NCBI GenBank assembly: GCA_025054715.1
Contig: JANWYH010000003.1
Span: 1-60,774, forward strand
From: Pyrinomonadaceae bacterium
Lineage (GTDB): Bacteria; Acidobacteriota; Blastocatellia; Pyrinomonadales; Pyrinomonadaceae
Direction of reading: 5' to 3'
Length of the DNA: 60,774 nt
The notes beneath the pieces were generated by a model, which was not told the DNA's origin, did not search any database, and was given only the letters and a program-made list of their open reading frames with translations. Both the position numbers and the translations under genes were made by a program. This document shows, piece after piece, positions 37,557-45,531 of this stretch. Position 1 is the stretch's first letter. The number at the start of each line of letters is the position of its first letter.

Positions 37557-39013
37557 GGTCTTTTTTCAACGTTCGTTCTAACAACAGTCGTTAAGGCTTG
37601 TGGAATCTGCGAAGCATTCAGATCTCCTTGATTTTCGATTATTTGATCAATCAGCTCGAACTTTGATTTATCAAAATCATCGCTCATTAGCACACCATCT
37701 TTATTGATGGTAAGAGGATAGATTCCGAGAAACTGATTTTTGAGATTCTCAAAAAAGGACTCCTTTTTCGGCGGCATAACACTCAGCCGAGCTGGGTTCG
37801 GTTCAGGAACGCTAGCTCCCATTAATTGAAGCTGCTCTTTTGCTTTACTTACGTATTCACTATTCGGATATTCACGAACTATTCTCTGAAAGTATTTAAC
37901 CGCCTCGTCTGTTTCTTCTTCAATTTGATAGGTTACGGCTAATTTATAAAGCACTTCGTCCATGTAGGCAAACTTCGGATACTTCTCCAAGATTTCCAGA
38001 TAACGAGACTGGGCACCTTTAAGTCCGCCTTTTCCCTGTTTTACGGACAAGTTGTAGTAGTAGTTAGCAACTCCGAGGTTGTGTAGTCCCAAGTTATTTT
38101 GAACTTCTTCTAGTCTTTTATCTACTTCTGCCTTCAAAGGCGAATCAGAACACCTTTGATAGAAAGCCTTTAGTCTTTGCTCCGCTCTTTTTGCTTTCGT
38201 AATGTCTCTATCTGGAAGTCCTATCTGTCGCATTTCAGCTTCAGCTATTTTTAGCATGACACGACAGGAAAGTGGATGAGTTGGAAAGAAGGTAAGCCAC
38301 TCTTGATAAGCAGCTGAAGCCTGAATTAGCGAACTCGTTGTGCCTTCAAGATAAAAAGAGTCTGCAATTGCAAGCTTTGCCATTGGAAGGTAAGGCGAAT
38401 CTGGATAGGTCGTTATTATAACCTGAAAAAGAAGCCGTCCTACTTCGTAGTTGTTCTTTCTAACTTCTCTCGTAGCCACTATGAAAAGCTCACGATCCCT
38501 TCCGGGAGACACCGTTCCTATTAACTCTTCATATTCATCGCGCTCTTTACCTATGGGAATTAAGCCTAGTAGTTTCTTTGTTTTCTTTTTGACTTCGCGA
38601 GGTTTTCCAACTTTTGATACAGGAGCGACTCTTTCCTTCGCTATTTCCTTCAAAACATTATCAACTCTTGTGTTTAGCTCTGCTGCCGCAGATTCGAGCT
38701 GTTCGATATCCTTTATCTCATATTTTTCTGATCGATCTACTTTACCACGCAAATTATTCACCTCATTTAGAAGCGACGAAACTTCTCTTTCTAGAGATTT
38801 CACCCGACCAATTGGCGTATCCAGTTCGGTCTTATCTTTTTTCTTTTCCTTTTCATCTTCTTTCAAAGCCGAAAGCATGCTGTCAAGCGAGCGTCTCATT
38901 GCTTGAAGTTTATCGCTTAGCACGTTAAGCCTCTGTGATGGCGTTGCATCAGCCTGTGCAAATGTTTGCAGAGCAAAACTTAAGAATATTAACAAAAATA
39001 AAGGTCTTCTCAT
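37553..39013 (-). CDS. BamD/ComL-like outer-membrane assembly TPR protein with coiled-coil N-terminus
   Basis: 486 residues. A signal peptide (about 1-20, ending TFAQA) has no lipobox cysteine. A Lys/Glu-rich coiled coil follows (about 25-130), then TPR-type repeats like those of BamD/YbgF (about 185-420): NYEVGRLLFQVIITTYPDSPYLPMAKLAIADSFYLEG and DEAVKYFQRIVREYPNSEYVSKA. Classical BamD is a lipoprotein; here the anchor cysteine is missing. The joining of a CpoB-like coiled coil to BamD-like repeats is unusual. Confidence 0.78.
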   Translation of the reverse strand: MRRPLFLLIFLSFALQTFAQADATPSQRLNVLSDKLQAMRRSLDSMLSALKEDEKEKKKDKTELDTPIGRVKSLEREVSSLLNEVNNLRGKVDRSEKYEIKDIEQLESAAAELNTRVDNVLKEIAKERVAPVSKVGKPREVKKKTKKLLGLIPIGKERDEYEELIGTVSPGRDRELFIVATREVRKNNYEVGRLLFQVIITTYPDSPYLPMAKLAIADSFYLEGTTSSLIQASAAYQEWLTFFPTHPLSCRVMLKIAEAEMRQIGLPDRDITKAKRAEQRLKAFYQRCSDSPLKAEVDKRLEEVQNNLGLHNLGVANYYYNLSVKQGKGGLKGAQSRYLEILEKYPKFAYMDEVLYKLAVTYQIEEETDEAVKYFQRIVREYPNSEYVSKAKEQLQLMGASVPEPNPARLSVMPPKKESFFENLKNQFLGIYPLTINKDGVLMSDDFDKSKFELIDQIIENQGDLNASQIPQALTTVVRTNVEKRP

Positions 39014-39032
39014 AGGTGCTCCTTATGTATTC

Positions 39033-39713
39033 TCAAACCCATTCCGAAGCCGCTAAAATCAGTTCTTTAGTGGCTTCAGATGGATTCTTATTATCATCAA
39101 AGATGGCAGAACCCGCAACAATTATCTCAGCCCCAGCCTCTACTACCCTTGCGATGTTCTGCTTTGTAATACCACCGTCAATCTCTATTCTAGCTCGTAA
39201 ACCCTTCTCAACTATCATTTGTTTTAGCCGTCGCAATTTCTCAATCGAACTCGGTATAAATCGCTGTCCGCCAAAGCCAGGATTTACAGACATCAAAAGA
39301 ACAAAATCTGCAAACGGCAGGGCTTCTTCCAAAATTGAAAGGGAAGTAGCAGGATTTACGGCAATACCGGCTTGCGCCCCAGCCTGCTTGATTGCCATGA
39401 GTGTTCTATGAAGATGAGGGTCAGCCTCCACATGAACAGAAACCATATCTGCTCCAGCCTTTACAAATTCAACAGCATATCGGCTTGGCTCAACTATCAT
39501 TAGATGACAATCAATCTTTAATCTAGTCTTTTTTCTAACCGATCTCAAAACCGGCAAACCTACGGTTATGTTTGGGACGAAGCGCCCGTCCATAACATCA
39601 AAATGTAAAATTTCGGCTCCACCAGTCTCAACAGCCTCTATCTGCTCTCCTAGCTTAGTAAAATCGGCTGAAAGAATTGATGGCGCTATCTGTATCATTT
39701 TGTTGATCTGCAT
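39033..39713 (-). CDS. rpe: Ribulose-phosphate 3-epimerase
   Basis: 226 residues. Rpe interconverts ribulose and xylulose 5-phosphates. The TIM-barrel motifs IAPSILSADF, ILHFDVMDGRFVPNITVG, KIDCHLMIVEP and MSVNPGFGGQRFIPS, plus IEIDGGITKQN, are all present. A second ATG (39698) gives the family-typical start MIQIAPSIL and may be the true start; neither has a clear ribosome binding site. Confidence 0.96.
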   Translation of the reverse strand: MQINKMIQIAPSILSADFTKLGEQIEAVETGGAEILHFDVMDGRFVPNITVGLPVLRSVRKKTRLKIDCHLMIVEPSRYAVEFVKAGADMVSVHVEADPHLHRTLMAIKQAGAQAGIAVNPATSLSILEEALPFADFVLLMSVNPGFGGQRFIPSSIEKLRRLKQMIVEKGLRARIEIDGGITKQNIARVVEAGAEIIVAGSAIFDDNKNPSEATKELILAASEWV

Positions 39714-39731
39714 TGACGTTCTGGTTGCTTT

Positions 39732-40376
39732 CTAAGGAATAACTCTACGATTTCGAAGCTCGCCGCCGCTGGGTAGAGTAGCTGGGGTCTTCATCGGCGT
39801 TGGCGTCGGCTTCGACTCTACGTTCTTATTTTCTGTTTTCTTCTCGTCAGCACGGTTGTTTTGATTGCTGTTTTTATTCGACTCTGAATTTGGCAGATTT
39901 GCATTCTTGTTTCTTATAATGTCTCTAGTTCTCTCCAATCTTCTCACATTAGAATTTTTTTGTTGTCTCGTCTCATTCTCGTCTTCGATTAAAGGAAACA
40001 GATCATCTTCGAGATTCTTTTTAATCGTTGCCGGAGCTTCTGTGCTTTCCGGGTTTGCTTGCGCTACAACAACAAGTATAGTTTGCCCCGTTTTCACTGT
40101 TTCACCGGGACGCGGACTTTGCTCGAGAATCGTGTTGGGTTTTTCTTTACTATAACGATAAGAGCGACGTTTGATTTTTAGTCCCAAATTCTCCAATTCC
40201 CTTTCGCCTTCATAAAAATCCTTACCAACTATTTCAGGAACTTTTATCTCTTCTCCTCGCAAAGAAAACCATATTGCCGCAACCATTCCAGCAAAAAAAG
40301 CCAGGGCTAAAACAACGAGTGCTGCAAACTTAATCAGTATTGAAATTCCTTTTCGCACAAATGCAACCTTTGCCAT
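39732..40376 (-). CDS. Membrane-anchored single-PASTA-domain protein
   Basis: About 214 residues. An N-terminal span (about 15-38) is followed by one PASTA domain (about 45-105; VPEIVGKDFYEGERELENLGLKIKRR and ILEQSPRPGETVKTGQTILVVVA). The rest is a low-complexity tail rich in Asn, Lys, Glu, Pro and Thr. PASTA domains bind peptidoglycan or beta-lactams in kinases and PBPs, but here no kinase is attached. ATG 40376 was preferred over GTG 40397. It lies between pgi and rpe. Confidence 0.8.
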   Translation of the reverse strand: MAKVAFVRKGISILIKFAALVVLALAFFAGMVAAIWFSLRGEEIKVPEIVGKDFYEGERELENLGLKIKRRSYRYSKEKPNTILEQSPRPGETVKTGQTILVVVAQANPESTEAPATIKKNLEDDLFPLIEDENETRQQKNSNVRRLERTRDIIRNKNANLPNSESNKNSNQNNRADEKKTENKNVESKPTPTPMKTPATLPSGGELRNRRVIP

Positions 40377-40426
40377 CTCAAGCTTTAAGTTTACCACATA
40401 AATAGGTTTGCTAAAACCAAATGTCC

Positions 40427-42109
40427 TCAGATCAAAGCTCCATTTATCCTTTCCAGCCCTTCCATTACATCACCACTGATATGAACATGTAAAATTCGCC
40501 GTTTCTTTCCACTTAGAACTAGAAAATCTCCGATTGCCTGAGCCGATTTTACCACCGCAAAACTGTACTTACGATTTGGAATAGGTAGTTGATGCTCATC
40601 ATTGGCAGTTATCTGAAGAAAAACTCCGCTATTTGGACCACCCTTGTAAGCCTGACCAGTCGAATGAAGAAATCTCGGCCCGAATCCTATACAAGTAGCA
40701 CAAAGCTTCTTATGCAAGATTTTATGACGTATCTGCTGTAGGGCCTCTTCAATCTGTGAATCCATCTTAAGATAAGCCAAAATAGCAAAATAATCGCCTT
40801 CTTGAATATGCTCGATGTGAGCTTCTAAAAATTTTGCCAGGCTCTTTTCTTCACCAACAAATTTTTCTAGATTAGCACGATAACTCTCATCAGCAAATAA
40901 GCTAACTCCATCAGACTCAAAAAATGGTCTTTTTTGAGCAAGTTCACCTGAGGATTCATACTCTTTCATCAATCTTCTAGTTTCAACTTTAGTAGATTCA
41001 ACATCTGGCTGATCGAAGGGATTTACCTGCATAATAGCACTAGCAACAGCCGTTGCAAACTCCCAACGGAAAAACTCTTGACTCAATGAAAACTCATCTT
41101 TTACTTCAATCCTCACAAACGGATTACCGAAGGCTGCAAAACCTTCAGAATCAATCGCATTCGAGTCTTTGAATTTCAAATGGACGAAAAGACGGTCATC
41201 ATCATAATCAGATAGCTTGGGCAAAGGCTTTTCTTTATCAATTGGTATTATGGCTTTCCCTTCTTTTCCTGTGCTTTCAGCAATTAGCTGCTCGAGCCAA
41301 GCACCGAAACTTTCTATTTCTTTAGAACAAAAAATCGTGAGCTTGTCTTTTCCGAGCTTCCAGCAAACTCCCAAAATAAGTCCCAGAATTGCTCCATAAT
41401 TTTTCTCCGTTTGATTTAACTTGCAGATTTCTGACATAAAAAGAGCTTCTTTAAGAAGTCTCTCAACATCTATTTGCATCGCGCTTGCCGGTATAAGCCC
41501 AAAAACCGACAATGCCGAAAATCTCCCTCCAATTTGTGGCTCACCTAGAAAAATTCGGCTAAAACCTCTTTCTCTAGCCAAAACATGAAGCTTAGTGTTT
41601 GGATCAGTTATCGCAACAAAATGCTTACCAGCCTTATCTTCGCCCAACAAAGCAGAGACCTTCTCGTAGAAATACTCTCTTAGGCAGTCAACCTCTAGAG
41701 TAGTCCCAGATTTTGAAGCCACAATAAAAAGAGTCTTTTCGGGAGCAATCCTTTTTTCAACTGAAACTATTTGCGCCGGAACAGTTGAATCCAAAACAAA
41801 AAAATTATCTTTCTTGAATGTGCGAGCTAAAACCTCCGCACAAAGCGATGAGCCACCCATACCGAGCAAAACTATAAATTCAAAGTTTCTTGAGAACTGG
41901 GCAAACTCGTGGTATTTTTCCAAATCAGCTACTTCTCTTTCAGCAATCCGCAGCCAACCAAGCCACTCCGATTCGTTCCTGCCAGTCCAAAGCCGTGCAT
42001 CTCTCTCCCAAAGAAGTTGCACCTTATTCTGCAAACGCCAATCTTCTGCTTCCTTGGCAACCAAATCTTCGACGTTGTTTGGCAAGAAATAAAAAAAGCG
42101 ATTCAGCAT
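40427..42109 (-). CDS. pgi: Glucose-6-phosphate isomerase (PGI/SIS family)
   Basis: 560 residues. The SIS domain has LLGMGGSSLCAEVLAR and FIVASKSGTTLEVDCLREYF; the C-terminal part has FGPRFLHSTGQAYKGGPNSGVFLQI, containing the conserved His. These match the diverged PGI seen as the second half of transaldolase-PGI fusions, here stand-alone without a transaldolase domain. AAAGGT precedes the ATG. It is divergent from the LexA-like gene with only 71 bases between them, so the palindrome there could also affect pgi. Confidence 0.9.
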   Translation of the reverse strand: MLNRFFYFLPNNVEDLVAKEAEDWRLQNKVQLLWERDARLWTGRNESEWLGWLRIAEREVADLEKYHEFAQFSRNFEFIVLLGMGGSSLCAEVLARTFKKDNFFVLDSTVPAQIVSVEKRIAPEKTLFIVASKSGTTLEVDCLREYFYEKVSALLGEDKAGKHFVAITDPNTKLHVLARERGFSRIFLGEPQIGGRFSALSVFGLIPASAMQIDVERLLKEALFMSEICKLNQTEKNYGAILGLILGVCWKLGKDKLTIFCSKEIESFGAWLEQLIAESTGKEGKAIIPIDKEKPLPKLSDYDDDRLFVHLKFKDSNAIDSEGFAAFGNPFVRIEVKDEFSLSQEFFRWEFATAVASAIMQVNPFDQPDVESTKVETRRLMKEYESSGELAQKRPFFESDGVSLFADESYRANLEKFVGEEKSLAKFLEAHIEHIQEGDYFAILAYLKMDSQIEEALQQIRHKILHKKLCATCIGFGPRFLHSTGQAYKGGPNSGVFLQITANDEHQLPIPNRKYSFAVVKSAQAIGDFLVLSGKKRRILHVHISGDVMEGLERINGALI

Positions 42110-42142
42110 ACCTTTACTAACCTTGCGCGAAAGATGAACAGT

Positions 42143-42170
42143 TTGTAAAGCTTGCTAGCTTTACTATACA
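42143..42170 (+). promoter_or_regulatory. Promoter of the LexA-like gene with an internal palindromic operator
   Basis: TTGTAA (42143-42148) and TATACA (42165-42170) are 16 bases apart. A perfect inverted repeat, GTAAAGC-N6-GCTTTAC (42145-42164), overlaps the -35 and fills the whole spacer, where a repressor would block RNA polymerase. The predicted start is only about 4 bases before the ATG at 42181. The divergent pgi gene could share the site. Confidence 0.6.
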
Positions 42171-42180
42171 ATTTTACGGA

Positions 42181-42756
42181 ATGCTCACACGAAGACAACG
42201 ACAAATTTTTGATTTTATCTGTGACTTCATGGAAAGACGCGGTTATCGTCCATCCTATCAACAAATAGCGAAACATTTCGGCATTAAATCAAAAGCTACG
42301 GTTGCAAAACACATAACTCTGTTGGAAAAACTCGGACTGATACGCCGCCAGCGAATAAATGGAAGTTTCTATATTGAGATACTCACATCGCCTAAAACCT
42401 TAGAAGAAAACTTGTGTAGAATCGAATGGCTCGTTGAAGACAATCAGCCTTTACTAATTTCTCGCTCGTTGCTTAAAACAAAAATTGATCTGCTCTACGC
42501 ATACCGCATGCCCGACGATTCCATGAATGAAGCCTTCATCATGCCCGGCGATCTCGTGCTTTTGGAAAGAACAAGTGAAAATCCGAAAAACGCGGACATC
42601 GTGCTCGTAAATTTTGAAGGCTCGCTTCTACTAAGAAGGATTTTCTTCACAAACCAGGCAATTGAATTAAAACCTGAAAACAAGAGTCTCAAATCCATTT
42701 TTACAACCAATCTTAAAATAGAAGGCGTAATGAGGTTGCTTTTACGTTCCGTCTGA
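42181..42756 (+). CDS. LexA-like winged-helix regulator with a degenerate autoproteolysis domain
   Basis: 191 residues. The N-terminal winged helix (about 1-65) matches LexA: LTRRQRQIFDFICDFMERRGYRPS, then IAKHFGIKSKATVAKHITLLEKLGLIRR. The C-terminal S24 fold keeps Ser114 in the PDDSM motif and FIMPGDLVLLER. The catalytic lysine position is Arg152 (LLLRRIF, aligned with TVKRL), and the Ala-Gly cleavage site is missing: the segment reads RIEWLVEDNQPLLI. The protein should bind DNA but not cut itself. It may be a second, non-SOS LexA paralog; a normal LexA could lie elsewhere in the genome. Confidence 0.85.
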   Translation: MLTRRQRQIFDFICDFMERRGYRPSYQQIAKHFGIKSKATVAKHITLLEKLGLIRRQRINGSFYIEILTSPKTLEENLCRIEWLVEDNQPLLISRSLLKTKIDLLYAYRMPDDSMNEAFIMPGDLVLLERTSENPKNADIVLVNFEGSLLLRRIFFTNQAIELKPENKSLKSIFTTNLKIEGVMRLLLRSV

Positions 42757-42760
42757 AGAC

Positions 42761-42789
42761 TTGTTGAAGCTACTCGGAAAAGCTAATCT
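42761..42789 (+). promoter_or_regulatory. Promoter upstream of the malic enzyme gene
   Basis: TTGTTG (42761-42766) and TAATCT (42784-42789) are 17 bases apart; the -10 match is fair. It begins 4 bases after the LexA-like stop codon, so the malic enzyme may have its own transcript. Confidence 0.4.
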
Positions 42790-42819
42790 AATATAAATAT
42801 GTATAAAGGAACGAAAACT

Positions 42820-44256
42820 ATGGAACACTTAAGCCCGAGCGCCAGCTATTCGATGACTTTTCGGTTAAAAATAGAAAATCATCCGAAGAAATTAGGCGAA
42901 ATAACAACAGCAATAGGAAAAGCAGGCGGAGATATAGGTGCAATCGATATTGTTTCAGTTGGTAAAGATTTTCTAATCAGAGACATAACCGTTAATGCAG
43001 CTTCCGAAGCTCACGGTGAGCTAATAATCAAAGCCATAAAACAAATCAACGGCGTTGAAATTGTAAATGTATCTGATCTTACCTTCCTGTTACATCTCGG
43101 CGGAAAGATCGAAATTGTCTCAAAAAAACCGCTAAAAACACGCGCCGACCTTTCAATGGCTTACACGCCGGGCGTAGCTCGTATATCTCAAGCAATTCAT
43201 AAAGACCCAGAAAAAGTTTTCACTCTTACCATAAAAAAGAACTCCGTTGCAGTAGTATCCGATGGAACCGCAGTTTTGGGGCTCGGTGATATTGGTCCCG
43301 AAGCAGCAATGCCAGTTATGGAAGGAAAATGTCAGCTCTTTAAGGAATTCGGCGGAGTTGATGCTTTTCCTATATGCCTGAAAACAAAAGACCCCGAAGA
43401 GATAGTTAGAACCGTAAAAAACATATCCGTAGCCTTTGGCGGTATAAATCTCGAAGATATATCAGCTCCGAGATGCTTTGAGATAGAACAAAGACTAAAA
43501 GAAGAGTTAGACATACCAGTTTTTCATGATGATCAACATGGAACAGCCGTTGTTGTGCTTGCTGCCCTTATAAATGCCCTAAAAATCGTCAACAAGAAAA
43601 TCGATGAAATAAAAATCGTAATAAGCGGCGTAGGAGCTGCCGGTGTAGCCTGTACAAAGATATTGATAGAGGCAGGAGCAAAAAATTTGATAGGATGCGA
43701 CCAATCAGGCGCAATATATGAAGGAAGACAAGAAAATATGAATTGGATAAAAGAATGGTACGCCAAGAACACAAACCCAAACAAAGAAAAAGGAAGCGTT
43801 CATGACGTAATCAAAGGAGCGGACGTCTTTTTAGGACTAAGCGTCTCGGGACTTCTTACAAGAGAAGACTTAAAAAACATGGCAAAAGATCCGATAGTTT
43901 TCGCAATGGCAAATCCAATTCCAGAAATAATGCCTGAACAAGCCGAAGGACTAGTAGCTGTAATGGCAACCGGAAGAAGCGATTACCCAAATCAAATAAA
44001 TAACGTATTATGCTTTCCGGGCATCTTCCGAGGAGCGCTCGATTGTAGAGCTTCCCAGATAAACGAAGAAATGAAATTAGCTGCAGCAAAAGCTATCGCC
44101 AGCATAATCAGCGAAGATGAACTTCACCCAGATTATATAATCCCGTCGGTCTTTGATAAACGCGTCGTAATGGCAGTCGCAAAGGAAGTTGTAGAAGCAG
44201 CTTACAAAACAGGTGTTGCAAGAAAAGAACGCCTCGAAAAAAACGAGGTTTCTTGA
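42820..44256 (+). CDS. NAD(P)-dependent malic enzyme with N-terminal ACT domain
   Basis: 478 residues from ATG 42820, chosen because AAAGGA precedes it; an earlier ATG at 42799 lacks one. The ACT domain (about 8-85) is followed by the malic domain (SMAYTPGVARISQAI, VSDGTAVLGLGDIGPEAAMPVMEGK with the catalytic lysine, VFHDDQHGTAVVVLAAL) and an NAD-binding domain (VISGVGAAGVACTKILIEAGAKNL). It makes pyruvate from malate. The ACT domain suggests amino-acid control. Only an NAD or NADP choice is unclear. Confidence 0.93.
   Translation: MEHLSPSASYSMTFRLKIENHPKKLGEITTAIGKAGGDIGAIDIVSVGKDFLIRDITVNAASEAHGELIIKAIKQINGVEIVNVSDLTFLLHLGGKIEIVSKKPLKTRADLSMAYTPGVARISQAIHKDPEKVFTLTIKKNSVAVVSDGTAVLGLGDIGPEAAMPVMEGKCQLFKEFGGVDAFPICLKTKDPEEIVRTVKNISVAFGGINLEDISAPRCFEIEQRLKEELDIPVFHDDQHGTAVVVLAALINALKIVNKKIDEIKIVISGVGAAGVACTKILIEAGAKNLIGCDQSGAIYEGRQENMNWIKEWYAKNTNPNKEKGSVHDVIKGADVFLGLSVSGLLTREDLKNMAKDPIVFAMANPIPEIMPEQAEGLVAVMATGRSDYPNQINNVLCFPGIFRGALDCRASQINEEMKLAAAKAIASIISEDELHPDYIIPSVFDKRVVMAVAKEVVEAAYKTGVARKERLEKNEVS
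44232..44254 (+). terminator. Short hairpin at the end of the malic enzyme gene
   Basis: CCTCG (44232-44236) and CGAGG (44244-44248) form a five-base stem with an A-rich loop, followed by TTTCTT. It lies within the last codons of the gene. The stem is short, so termination may be partial. Confidence 0.4.
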
Positions 44257-44279
44257 ATCTAGAAGATTTGCGTTATAAT
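44253..44279 (+). promoter_or_regulatory. Promoter upstream of the SOD gene
   Basis: A perfect TATAAT (44274-44279) with TTGAAT (44253-44258) at 15-base spacing, just after the malic enzyme hairpin. The SOD start at 44313 has GAGG upstream (AACGAGGTGAAAAGCG). Confidence 0.5.
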
Positions 44280-44312
44280 TAAATCAAACACTAATCAACG
44301 AGGTGAAAAGCG

Positions 44313-44939
44313 ATGGGACTTAACACGGTTTACAAAGCAAGAACTTGGAATTTGAGCGACCTGAATGGGATTTCTAACAGAACCTTAGAAATACATTTCA
44401 AGCTTTATGAAGGTTATGTCACAAATACAAATCTCTTGAATGAAAAAATAGCCGAACTTATAAAAGACGGCAATCTCGATCCGACAAAAACAGCAGCATT
44501 TAGCGAATTAAAACGCCGCTTCGGCTTTGAATACAACGGAATGGTCTTACATGAATACTACTTCGACAATCTTACAAAAGACGGAAGTGGCGATCCATCA
44601 AAAGATTCTGCCTTTTACAAAGCTGCAGAAGCAAGTTTCGGAAGTTATGAAACATGGAAGGCAGATTTCATAAATGTCGGCAAAATGAGAGGCGTAGGCT
44701 GGGCTATCTGTTACCAAGACCCCGTAACTGGCACCCTGTCAAATCATTGGATAAATATGCATGAGACAGGAAATGTAGCTGGCTATAAACCTATCTTGGT
44801 CATGGATGTCTGGGAACATGCCTTTATCCTCGACTATGTGCCAGCAGATAGACCCAAATACATAGAAGCTTTCTTCTCAAATATAAACTGGGAAGCTGTA
44901 AATTCTCGACTAATTGCCACAGAAACCGCAAAAGCTTAA
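44313..44939 (+). CDS. Fe/Mn-family superoxide dismutase
   Basis: 208 residues. Metal ligands are preserved: His in EIHFKLYEGYV near residue 28, His in MVLHEYYFDNL, and Asp and His in DVWEHAFILDY. The usual HHxxYV segment is shortened to LYEGYV, so the second-sphere His30 of E. coli SOD is absent, as in a known bacterial subgroup of Fe/Mn SODs. There is no signal peptide; it is cytoplasmic. Converges on the uracil-DNA glycosylase genes with a shared terminator. Confidence 0.92.
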   Translation: MGLNTVYKARTWNLSDLNGISNRTLEIHFKLYEGYVTNTNLLNEKIAELIKDGNLDPTKTAAFSELKRRFGFEYNGMVLHEYYFDNLTKDGSGDPSKDSAFYKAAEASFGSYETWKADFINVGKMRGVGWAICYQDPVTGTLSNHWINMHETGNVAGYKPILVMDVWEHAFILDYVPADRPKYIEAFFSNINWEAVNSRLIATETAKA

Positions 44940-44943
44940 TAAC

Positions 44944-44983
44944 AAAAAAGGCATTTCTTCAAGATTGAAGAAATGCCTTTATC
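44944..44983. terminator. Bidirectional intrinsic terminator between SOD and the UDG pair
   Basis: A perfect 14-bp stem, AAAGGCATTTCTTC / GAAGAAATGCCTTT (44947-44960 with 44967-44980), with a six-base loop has T-rich flanks on both strands. The stop codon of the second UDG gene (44959) lies within the stem. Confidence 0.85.
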
Positions 44984-45531
44984 TTTTTCATATCTTCCCA
45001 AACTTCTCTTTTCTTCGATGCATCTCGCATAAGATAAGCAGGGTTATATGTAGGCAAAAGTTTTGCCCCGTAAAACTCATAAAATCTTCCGCGAAGCAAA
45101 CTAATCCGTTGTTTTGTGTTTAATAAAACTCTCGTAGGAGTGTTGCCAAGCGTAACTATAAGCCTCGGACTTAAAGCAGAAATTTCCCGAAGTAAGAAAG
45201 GAGTAAAAAACTTCAGCATCTCGTGAGTAATTTCTTCTCCTTCGCAAATAAACTTGATTACATTCGTTAGATAACAGCTCTTACGATCCAGCTCTATCGA
45301 ACCAAGAATTTTGTCAAGCAATTCCCCCACAGGTCCCCTGAAAGGTTTTCCCGACTCTAGATCAGGCGGACCGGGAGATTCGCCGATAAAAACTATTCCT
45401 GATGAAGGTTCACCATCTCCAAAGATAAAAATCCTATTAGGAAACAGCAACCTACCTTTTTGAAGAATCTCCTCGTAAATTTCTTCAAGAGTTTCTTTTT
45501 TAGCTGGATCTGTAAAAAGCGGAAGTTGCAT
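44959..45531 (-). CDS. Degenerate family-4-type uracil-DNA glycosylase paralog
   Basis: 190 residues. It has the UDG fold cues FIGESPGPPDLESGKPFRGPVGELLDKIL and LTNVIKF, but lacks the N-terminal CxxC and the other cysteines that hold the 4Fe-4S cluster. The second motif reads TYNPAYLMRD, with Asn163 instead of the usual His. The GEAPG motif is ESPG. The last 35 residues are almost the same as the upstream gene's. It probably has lost or changed glycosylase activity. It starts by a one-base overlap (TAATG) with the upstream UDG. Confidence 0.85.
   Translation of the reverse strand: MQLPLFTDPAKKETLEEIYEEILQKGRLLFPNRIFIFGDGEPSSGIVFIGESPGPPDLESGKPFRGPVGELLDKILGSIELDRKSCYLTNVIKFICEGEEITHEMLKFFTPFLLREISALSPRLIVTLGNTPTRVLLNTKQRISLLRGRFYEFYGAKLLPTYNPAYLMRDASKKREVWEDMKKIKAFLQS

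Noticed and set aside
44313-44939. SOD as inactive because the HHxxYV segment is changed
   Set aside because: All four metal ligands are present and a known bacterial subgroup has the same LYxGYV variant.
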